From Ipomoea triloba (Eukaryota > Streptophyta > Magnoliopsida > Solanales > Convolvulaceae): DNA of 64,000 nucleotides. This document shows positions 57,123 to 64,000 of this stretch, in pieces; within the stretch, counting starts at the first letter, position 1; the number at the start of each line of letters is the position of its first letter. A program made the translations under genes and the position numbers. Below the pieces are notes generated by a model. That model worked only from the letters and a program-made list of their open reading frames with translations, ran no database searches and was not told the origin of the DNA. The stretch is taken from positions 4,226,692-4,290,691 of the forward strand of contig NC_044920.1 in the NCBI RefSeq assembly GCF_003576645.1, in the 5' to 3' direction.

Positions 57123-57454
57123 ATATAATCTTATTAGGTGAAGATTTCAATGTTAAGTATCATTTTTTTAAACACTTGTAATTCTTTACCAGGTATTTGT
57201 TTTATACTTTTTTCAATCTTTTTTCTACCCAAAGAATCAATATCCCACTACATATCATTGGCACTCATATTTTTAAAATAAAATATGTTAACTTATTACG
57301 AAATTATCTTTGTTTCTCAATTTATAAAAATCTAACAAATCAATATCCTAGTCTTTAGGTAAATAAAAATTTGAATTTTGTTTGAGTAGTGCCTACATTC
57401 AATTTGCGTCTCCCTTCAGTATTTTATTTTATTTTATTTAAAAAAAATTGTCAT

Positions 57455-57600
57455 AGTGTCACATTAGCCTTGGTCAAAGAGCATGTTAAACTTATTTCTA
57501 ATAGGTATATATATCATGAATTACTAGTCATATTTATCATTTATCTTTCATTGTTTTTGTATATATATAGAGAGCAAAACTTATTATTGTTAGTTCATTA
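57455..57600 (+). repeat. Dispersed 140-bp repeat, copy 1
   Basis: TCATAGTGTCACATTAGCCT, TGGTCAAAGAGCATGTTAAA and CTTATTTCTA reappear at 60538-60680, including the downstream TATATATAGAGAG and CAAAACTTATTAT. Non-coding. Confidence 0.8.
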
Positions 57601-57839
57601 TTATTTTGTGTTTCTATAAGCTAGTCCAATGTTACTTTAGTAGGTGGTTTAATTGAATAGAAAAAATAGTAATTTTGAATTGAGGTATTGGAAGTAACCA
57701 AATTTGTAATGATTAAAAAAGTTATTTCCAATAACTCAAGAATATTGCTATGTTTTATTCTTAGGTATGATTACGTTAATTGCTAATATTACTAATTTGC
57801 ATGACCCAAATTAAATTCCCAACTAACAAATAACAAACA

Positions 57840-58160
57840 AATAGCAGCTTCTCTATTCCTTTTCCATTCTACTCTTTCTCTCTTCTTCCCGCTTCTACAG
57901 GTTGCCCCAAGGCTGCTACCTCGCTCTATTCCCTTCATCTTCGTCACTTCCGACTCCTTTCGCCATCGACCCTCCTCTCCACTGCCGTCCAGCATTTCTC
58001 AGCCTCCCACCACCACCGTAGCCTTCTTTTTTTCCCATCCTCTTGCACTACCTTATGCACAACTCAAATAATCCATCAAATAAGAAATTCATTCGCCTTC
58101 CACCGCATCTTCAGCCATCTCCATAGCCAAGCTTGAGTTTCCCAAAAAGAAAAGAAAAAG

Positions 58161-58231
<71 letters not shown>

Positions 58232-58950
58232 TTTGAACATCTGGAGGGGTTGGTAAGTGGTGTATTGGGAAGATATTTTTGACTTTTCTAAGGTTAAAAA
58301 GGGAGTGAGCTTTGTTGGGAGTGGTGTATTGTGGCTTTGGATTTTGTGTAGTAATATTTTGTTTTGTCTACTGTTTAATTTGTATTTTGTTTTTTTCTGC
58401 ATTTGTTTGGAGTGTTTTTATCTCGTTTCTTTGACAAGCTTTTCGCTCTTGTTCTATTGATGAGGTTTGTAGGGAGAGGGAAAATATTAAAATGGTCATG
58501 AGTTAAGTGAATTTCATCCTGGGTAAAGTAGATGACAATTAAAAAACGCTTATGTTGAACAATGATATGCAATTCAGTTCTGTGGATAGGTTGCCCACCG
58601 GTCAAAGACACAAGATCAGGTGTGTATCTTCAGTTGGGAATATTGTTAATAGAGGTTTGTATGGAGACGAAGACTCAAGTGGTGTGTAAGTCTTCCTATC
58701 CAGAGATAGGCTTACTTACATTTGGTCAGATCATCAAACACATGATAGAAGCCTTAAGTTCCTTAGGATCACAACTTTCAATTTGTAACACAGTCTGCAA
58801 ATCAATTTTTCATTAGCCTAGCTAGAAAACTTGTTTCTATGTTAGATTGTATGGAATGACTTTTCATTCCATTGAACCTTTCTAATGAGCATTATTGGCA
58901 GACCTGGGGTCTAGCCATTAATCTTAGTTATTAATGACACTTAAAAAAAT
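57840..58950 (+). mobile_element. Internally deleted LINE-like element, copy 1
   Basis: A CT-rich, CCACCACCACC-containing 5' part (57840-58035) is followed by GTTCTATTGATGAGGTTTGT and TTCATCCTGGGTAAAGTAGA, then a 3' part (58660-58930) whose translation resembles the end of a LINE RNase H, and an A-rich end near 58945. The order equals that of the TSD-bounded copy at 61513-62478. A (TA)n tract lies at 58165-58231. Boundaries uncertain, no TSD found. Confidence 0.5.
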
Positions 58951-59034
58951 TCAAAATTTTTGCACTAGTCAAAAGTAACAAGTTTAATGCAAGAGTAATC
59001 AATATGTTTCAGAGAATTTCCATTATGATATTGT

Positions 59035-59345
59035 TATTATTAGAGAAATTTTGAACTGAAATTGACCTGTTTGACCAGCTCTTCTTCTCCCCTGCTAGCA
59101 GTTCCCTGATGATGAAATACAGTCTCTCCATAACCACATGCAGGACAGGACACACAGCTTTTGTACGAGGGAGTGTTGGGCTCATCAGCAAAATGTTGTA
59201 TCACATCTCTGTAGACACAGTTGTTCTCAGCAACCTCGAGGTGATCGCAATTCATGTCTCTTTAACATCGCTTACATTTCTCTCTTAAAGTGCACCCTGT
59301 GGAACTTTTCTATCAGGTAGCGGTAATGGGAGGAGAATATTAAGA
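59035..59345 (-). pseudogene. RNA polymerase II subunit RPB9 (NRPB9) pseudogene fragment
   Basis: The minus strand encodes NCDHLEVAENNCVYRDVIQH, then with a frame slip ADEP and (other frame) PTLPRTKAV, then SCPACGYGETVFHHQGTASR and GEEE. These match, in order, the middle and second zinc ribbon of plant RPB9 (NCDH, NNCVYR, DPTLPRTK, C-C-HGEAVFFQATARGEE). The segment between NNCVYR and DPTLPR is shortened, and the final C-C-H-W module is missing. No introns are seen in the fragment; upstream, NNIL-like sequence reaches to about 59340. Broken by frameshifts, so not functional. Confidence 0.7.
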
Positions 59346-59649
59346 ATTATCAAGGAATCAATGTTCCCACCATTGGAATGTATAATTTCTTGATTTTTTG
59401 TAATTGTATGCCCAAAACATTACATATTATTGTTTTTTTTTTTGCATAGATGAACATGGCATTTTATTATTTCATTTTCTTTGTGTTCCCATAAAAATTA
59501 CGTACTGTACAAAAACAGACATTACTACATTGATAAAATTACAGTGAAGTTCAGCTTAACCAGCCTACCCTATAATTTGAAAAGAGAGATCTTAATGAGA
59601 TGCAGAAAGCTAGAATAGCCAAAACCTCACTAACTTAGGTAGTTGTGTG

Positions 59650-59685
<36 letters not shown>

Positions 59686-59689
59686 CTCA

Positions 59690-60317
59690 GTTCTCGTATG
59701 GTTGGGTGTCTCTCGTGCGATTGTGTGATTAAATCTGAGCTATTGATCTTGCTTAAATCTAACGTCCAGGATTACTAAAATTTAAAATAAAAAAAAAACG
59801 GTGGCGATTTGGTTATTTTTGCATCAAGATCAAATTTAAGGCAAGTGATTTTCATTCTTAAGGTGCATGGTTTGTGTGCTTAAGGTGAGTAGTTCTTCAA
59901 ACTTAAAGTGCGTGATTTTTGTACTTAAGATGCGTGATTGTTTTGCTTAAGGTGCGTGGTTTTTTTGCTTAAGGTGAGTAGTTGAAACTTAGGGTTTGTC
60001 AACTTGAAGCTTAAGGTGCATTTTTTTTCCTTCTTAAAGTGCGTGGTTTTCCTTCGTAAGATACGTGGTTTGTATGTTTAAGGTGCGTCAATTGTTGAAA
60101 CTTAAGGTGCGTTGTTTTCCTTCTTAAGTTGCGTTAGGACAGTTTTTTGTTTAGTTCCAAAACACAACCAATATTCTTTATAAGATTTTCTCTACAAAGT
60201 CACATTTATGTTAATCCAACTTAAAGTGCGTATATTATAAGTTTAGAATATATTTTAAAGAGCATTGATCATCGCACAATCGCACGAGAAAGCTTTAACC
60301 GCACCTGAACCCTTCCA
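59690..60317. mobile_element. TIR element with GGTGCGTG minisatellite, in a TA tract
   Basis: Inverted ends TCTCGTGCGATTGTGTGAT (left) and ATCGCACAATCGCACGAGA (right). The interior at 59850-60130 has about ten degenerate CTTAAGGTGCGTGGTTTT units. (TA)n tracts lie on both sides (59653-59685 and 60317-60334). Non-coding. Confidence 0.7.
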
Positions 60318-60334
60318 TATATATATATATATAT

Positions 60335-60538
60335 GACGGCTCAAATGCAGCCATGTCTTAAGTGTTCAGAAACGCACAACAAAAAAATACACCAATGCAA
60401 CAAAAAATGCAGCACTAGGTACGCATCACCACAAAATGCATCATTAGGTATGCATAAACACACCACATAGTGTTCGAAAATGTACCATTAGGTGTGATGA
60501 GGTATGGTGCATTTCTTTTGGGTGTGTGGTGTGTTTTG
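60335..60538. mobile_element. Fold-back MITE, family C, copy 3 (partial)
   Basis: Contains ATGCAGCCATGTCTTAAGTG, AAATACACCA, CTAGGTACGCATCACCA, CACCACATAGTGTTCGAAAA and GGGTGTGTGGTGTGTTTTG, as in 11352-11699 and 13840-14190. The right arm is cut by the 140-bp repeat at 60538. Confidence 0.6.
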
Positions 60539-60680
60539 TCATAGTGTCATATTAGCCTTGGTCAAAGAGCATGTTAAACTTATTTCTAGTATGTATATCA
60601 TGAATTAGTAGTCATATTTATCATATCTTTCATTGTTTTTTTTATATATATAGAGAGAGCACAAAACTTATTATATTATT
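60538..60680 (+). repeat. Dispersed 140-bp repeat, copy 2
   Basis: Second copy of 57455-57600, about 90% identical, placed directly at the broken end of a family C MITE. Confidence 0.8.
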
Positions 60681-60902
60681 GTTGTAAATTCTTGTGCAAC
60701 TTGTCTTCTAGCGTATTTTTCACCCCAAAAACTTTTGAATTAGTCTTTATGGTCTTCATAGAAGTTGTAAATCTTTAAGATAGTTTTCCAATGATGCTAG
60801 ATTTTTTCTTTCTTTTCTTTTTAATTTTAATTAATTTTTAAAATTAAAAATAATAATAACTTACCAGTTACATGAAAGTAACCTATTTTTTACTAAACAA
60901 AC

Positions 60903-61135
60903 TCAATTAATCAATGATTGAATATAGTGAGGAGGGGAATCTTCCCAAATACAACGACCAGCATTCGAATGAGCAGCCTGGGTTAAGGTGTGAGCCTGCA
61001 CATTCACTGATCTACTAACGTATCTAATGGCAAAACCCTGAAACCTAGATAGTAAGTACCAACAATCGCTAATTACATTATAATTATAGAATAAGTCCAT
61101 GGGAGAGTCATTAAAAATATGGAAGTCATGTTGAT
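60903..61135 (-). pseudogene. LINE RNase H 3' end
   Basis: The minus-strand frame contains VISDCWYLLSRFQGFAIRYV, then SRSVNVQAHTLTQAAHSNAG and IWEDSPPHYIQSLIN with a stop. This is the usual end of the RNase H domain of plant L1-type LINEs (DC..LL, R..N..AH.LA..A, W...PP). It could be the tail of the LINE whose 5' part lies at 62605-64000 on the same strand, the middle having been lost. Confidence 0.65.
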
Positions 61136-61204
61136 AGTATGACTAGATAAATACTTTTTGCCATTGTTCGTCCTTCAACTAAGATAGTGCCTATTTTATG
61201 GCGA

Positions 61205-62605
61205 GAGTTGGGCTGTTAACGAACTGAACATAAACGAACGGAGGTTGTTCGTGTTCGTTTGTTAAGAATTTTGGAGTGTTCGTGTTAGTTTGTTAAAGTT
61301 TTTGAAAATTATGTTCGTGTTCGTGTTCGTGTTCGTTTATTAAGTGTTCGTTAGTGTTTGTTAACGTTCGCGAACATGTTCACTTACGTGTTCGTTAATG
61401 TTAGCGAACATGTTCGTGTACGTTCAAGAAGATGTTCGTGAACACTTAATTACCAAACACCTGCACATGTTCATGAATACAATTCGTTCTTGAACAAGAC
61501 ATGATCTACGTTAAGTGGAGGCGGCTCCGACACTTCTCATACTTGTTCTCCGGCACTCTTCGACTCTCCCATCCACCCTCACCGCACCTCCGCCATCATC
61601 ATTGCAGCAGCCCTTACCTTCTCCTTCGCAGATCTCGGACTTGCCACCACTTACCGCCCTCCTTCGATTACAGTAGTTTTCCCCTCCTCCATCACCGCCG
61701 TCTTCCGCTATCGCACCTCTGCGCTCCTCCTAATAGCTGCTCCGCTTTCCACCACCGCAGTGGCTCATCCGCCTTCCACACCGAAACAAGCTTCTCCGCC
61801 CTTCTACCATCGCATCTTCTTCCCCACCGCAGTTGCTCAATCCCTCTCATTCGCAGATCTCAGACCTGCCGTCGTCGACCACAACACCTACGTTTCTCCT
61901 GTGCCTTTTTCCCTGTTTTTCTGTTTTTAATAAAATAAATTATATATATATATATATATATATTATTGCCTAGGTGATAGGTTTTGACTTTAAGTTTAGT
62001 GGCCTCGAAACCAGCGTGTATCGAGTTCCTAAACTTTTGTCTTCACCCATCTTATCTTTCCTCTTTTACGTGTTTGTCTCCAAATAAGTATTGTTTTCCT
62101 TTGTATTTGTTTTCCTCTGCTTTTTGTAGTATCTTTTCTCTCGTTTTATACGAGTTTTTCCCTCTCGTTCTTGTGACGAGGTTCGTTTTTCTGGAGTGCA
62201 TCTGGATAATTTGGGTCTTGGCTTATGTGAAACTCATCCTGGGCGTAGAAGATGACAAAGTGTCAATGGACTTCAGTATGATGATAAAGTCTCAGGTGGT
62301 ATGCAAGACCTTGAAGAATCAAAACTTGTTTTATGTAACACAATCTGCGAATTCAAATTTCATTAGCTTAGCTAGAATATTTGATTCTATGTCAGATTGT
62401 ATGGAATGCCCTTTCATTCCATGGAAACTTGTTGTAATAGTTTTTAATGTTTATTAATGCAATTTAACCTTAAAAAAAAAGACATGATCTACGTTCACGA
62501 ACAATAACCAAACAAACAACACAACTATATATGTTTGTGAATTTGTTCGCGAACATTATTAAATGAACACTTAACGAGCATTTTAATCATCGTACGCACG
62601 CATTT
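61205..62605. mobile_element. GTTCG-rich fold-back element, split by a LINE-like insertion
   Basis: The left part (61205-61512) is rich in TGTTCGTGTTCGTTTGTTAA, and the right part (62496-62605) carries inverted TTCACGAACAATAACC and TTCGCGAACATTATTAA. The two parts are joined by the 17-bp duplication flanking 61513-62478. The superfamily is not clear. Confidence 0.55.
61513..62478 (+). mobile_element. Internally deleted LINE-like element with 17-bp target duplication
   Basis: Bounded by AAGACATGATCTACGTT at 61496-61512 and 62479-62495, a perfect 17-bp target duplication. It has a CT-rich, tandemly repeated 5' part (TTCGCAGATCTC(G/A)GAC units), a middle with TTGTGACGAGGTTCG, a (TA)n at 61941-61962, and a 3' part encoding TQSANSNFISLARIFDSMSD (LINE RNase H C-terminus), ending in A9. 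The long TSD, A tail and LINE 3' end show target-primed reverse transcription. No RT, so it was mobilised in trans. Confidence 0.8.
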
Positions 62606-64000
62606 TATCACCCAAAGTAGCAAGCATACCTTTTAGGAAATCTCATTCCATCCGGTCATAAGCCTTCGCCATATCAAGCTGAGCACTGTCCAACCGGTAT
62701 TCCCTGTGCGCTTTCTACGCAAATAATGGCCTATTTCCCGTACTACAATAATATTGTCAGTTATCAGTCGATCCGGCACAAAAGCGCTTTGTGATGGGGA
62801 AATAATGATATCCAAAGCTTCCTTAAACCGATTAGCAACAACTTTTGCCAAAACTTTATAAACAACGTTACAAAGGGAAATCGGTCGAAGGTCATAAACC
62901 CTCTCCAGGAGACCAGGACCTTTTTCTTTGGGATTAATTAAGACCACACTCATATGATTCAAACCCAAGGGAAAACGACAATTGACAAAACAATAAATAA
63001 TAAAGTTTGTAAGGTCTGCCCCAACTACTGGCCAAAAGAATTGAAAGAACGAATTGAAGGAGACATACCATCAGGACCCGGAGTTTTATCCGGAGCCATA
63101 GAAAAAAGGGCAAACTTAACTTCATCTGGCTCAATCTGACGAAGTAAACGGGTGTTAAGAGCAGGAGTGATTCTAGCTGGAAACCTATTTAAGATATCCA
63201 AATTACAGCTTGCAGACTCAAAGATATTAGAGTAGTAATTTAAAACCTCAGTATGCATGGCATTTCCATCAACCCACGTTCCTGCCTCATCTTTCAGGCG
63301 CCACAGAAAATTGTTTCTTTTCCTTTGGCTAGCAAAACGGTGAAAATATTTAGTGTTAAGATCACCCTCCGCAACCACAATTGTTTAGAACATTGGCGCC
63401 AGTATGTCTCCTCTTGGGCAAGTAGCAAAGACAATTCTTTATCCAAAGTACGAAAAAAATAACATCGTCCGCACGTCGACTGCTACGAACTGATTCCATG
63501 CAATCCCGTAGACGTTGAATGTTACGATCAAACTTTTTAAAATGATCGCTACCCCAACGCCATAAATCTTGACCACACGAATTAATGCGTTAATGGAATT
63601 CCAAATCACTCGACTGCCTCCATAAAGCCTCAACAACTTCCTCACAATTTGCATCAAGCAACCAAGCAGATTCAAACTTAAATCTCCTCCCTGTATTGCG
63701 AACCGGTCTGCCTCTCAAATCCATGAATAATGCACTGTGGTCCGACGAGGTAGCTAACATATTTTAAACATTCGTTTTCCCAAATCGGTCTCGCCAATCA
63801 GAAGACACCATTGCACGATCCAAACGCTCCTCCACCTAGTGAGTTGTTCTTCTCCCCCCTTTCCCAGGTAAATTTATAGCCCAACATTCCCAAATCAAAT
63901 AATTTACACTCCTGGAGAACATCATTGAAACCCAGAATAAGACGATTAGGGTGGAGAATATGAAAGGAATAATCTCCTAAAATACATCAGAATAGTTCTC
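62605..64000 (-). pseudogene. L1-type LINE, endonuclease end and RT start (broken, partial)
   Basis: On the minus strand from the right edge: endonuclease C-terminal pieces (LDRAMVSSDWRDRFG, then SSDHSALFMDLRGRPV), linker (DLNTKYFHRFASQRKRNN), then RT (LRPISLCNVVYKVLAKVVAN, PSQSAFVPDRLITDNIIVVR, LDMAKAYDRMEW). Several stops and frameshifts split it into frames at 63675-63439, 63378-63025 and 62968-62633. It stops before the catalytic FADD box, where the GTTCG-rich element begins. The 5' end lies outside the window. Confidence 0.85.

Noticed and set aside
61501..61938. 145-aa proline/histidine/serine-rich ORF
   Set aside because: Lies in the CT-rich 5' leader of a LINE-like element; composition explains the open frame.

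Overview
The window is plant nuclear DNA, most likely from a eudicot. The evidence is a class XI myosin gene with a plant-type exon structure, an intronless VQ-motif protein gene, and a dense load of plant transposable elements in AT-rich DNA. I cannot name the species. Only two genes look like functional host genes. The first is the 5' half of a class XI myosin (minus strand, 1150-6286, running off the left edge), whose 13 exons I could place with consistent reading frames. The second is a small VQ protein gene (plus strand, 35890-36231). Nearly everything else is mobile DNA, fragments of captured genes, and simple repeats.

Layout. 1-6.7 kb: the myosin gene. 6.7-15.6 kb: fold-back MITEs, a SINE, a Helitron 3' end, a CACTA end and a tandem array of a Helitron-5'-end-like unit. 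15.6-16.5 kb: assembly gap. 16.5-21.3 kb: TGTGCA-rich repeats, an LTR fragment and two SINEs, one with a clear target-site duplication. 21.4-27.0 kb: a large imperfect palindrome built from two head-to-head copies of the 3' end of an LTR element. 27.0-34.9 kb: remnants of Mutator/FAR1-type elements, one carrying exons of a BRAP2/BRIZ-like host gene. 35-36.2 kb: the VQ gene. 36.9-46.6 kb: a young, GC-rich Ty3/gypsy element of the Tat/Retand type, with a 5-bp target duplication, gag-pol, and a spliced gene on the opposite strand between pol and the 3' LTR. 46.6-57.1 kb: nested fold-back elements, a 1.6-kb perfect duplication at a single N (probably an assembly artefact), and a tandem pair of Tourist-type MITEs. 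57.1-64 kb: internally deleted LINE copies, an RPB9 pseudogene fragment, TIR elements and a broken LINE.

The most unusual structures are the retroelement palindrome at 21.4-27 kb, the spliced antisense gene in the gypsy element with hairpin repeats in its LTRs, the BRAP2/BRIZ exon capture, the three-level nest of fold-back elements at 50-52.7 kb, and repeated placement of fold-back elements inside (TA)n tracts. No bacterial-type operon, CRISPR array, tRNA or rRNA was seen. Four assembly gaps or joins affect reading: 15616-16495, 28589-28778, and single Ns at 40641 and 53320; a further single N at 34233 abuts a poly(A) run.
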